From contig BQKZ01000764.1 in NCBI GenBank assembly GCA_036244855.1, positions 45,040-109,039 on the forward strand: a stretch of DNA of 64,000 bases, read 5' to 3'. This DNA is from Temnopleurus reevesii (taxonomy: Eukaryota > Echinodermata > Echinoidea > Temnopleuroida > Temnopleuridae). This document shows, one piece after another, positions 63,843 to 64,000 of this stretch (the stretch's first letter is position 1; the number at the start of each line of letters is the position of its first letter). Both the position numbers and the translations under genes were made by a program. Under the pieces are notes generated by a model. That model was not told the DNA's origin and ran no database searches. It worked only from the letters and a program-made list of their open reading frames with translations.

Positions 63843-64000
63843 TTTTGTGTGTGTGCGTGTGTGTGTTATACTAATTGACTTATCAGCATCTTCATATGTT
63901 GACCAATAAAAATGCACCAACTCTGATCTGAACATTGCATCGTTTTGTCTCGTTTAATGTTGTGTGAATCTCAGTTATTTTCTTTTGAATCTTTATCCTG

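Overview
This is eukaryotic, AT-rich, intron-rich DNA. I read it as a marine invertebrate deuterostome, most likely an echinoderm such as a sea urchin. The reasons are very common ACATGTA-type words, abundant hairpin transposon remnants, tRNA-derived SINEs, and a protein close to vertebrate Girdin/DAPLE throughout. Two single-n positions (21241 and 37976) mark assembly joins, so this is a draft assembly of what looks like a highly heterozygous genome.

Only one gene is supported: a plus-strand orthologue of the CCDC88 family (Girdin/DAPLE). I could place 25 exons by splice sites, reading phase and similarity, from the HOOK-domain exon at 18528-18740 to an exon ending at 60273, or at a stop codon at 60318. 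Together they give 1593 in-frame codons. The order is: second part of the HOOK domain, HOOK/coiled-coil linker, about 1100 residues of coiled coil, a short basic segment (the place of the phosphoinositide-binding motif in Girdin), and a Ser-rich tail. The first roughly 100 HOOK residues are not recognised in the window. The Galpha-binding (GBA) motif of vertebrate Girdin/DAPLE is not recognised either.

Layout: 1-17.8 kb is non-coding and repeat-rich. It holds a tandem duplication at 5.4-6.1 kb, a 14-copy ~210-bp array at 8.9-11.8 kb, a SINE at 13.6 kb and a ~172-bp array at 14.2-15.4 kb. At 17.85-18.74 kb is a tandem array of five HOOK-exon copies, of which only the last is whole. The 4.4-kb intron after it holds an inverted-repeat element, a 6-copy 103-bp array, another hairpin and a two-subunit higher-order array. 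The exons then run from 23.2 to 60.3 kb. From 60.3 kb to the end there is no confident gene, only a ~190-bp hairpin element near 63.7 kb.

The most striking observation is that at least seven different exons of this one gene sit beside partial, decayed tandem copies of themselves. Upstream copies keep the splice acceptor and lose the donor, while downstream copies do the reverse. In each case one whole exon remains. Separately, 35.4-37.98 kb and 37.98-41.66 kb are co-linear copies of the same gene segment meeting at the n at 37976. This is most simply two haplotypes placed in series, and a SINE is present in one copy and absent from the other.
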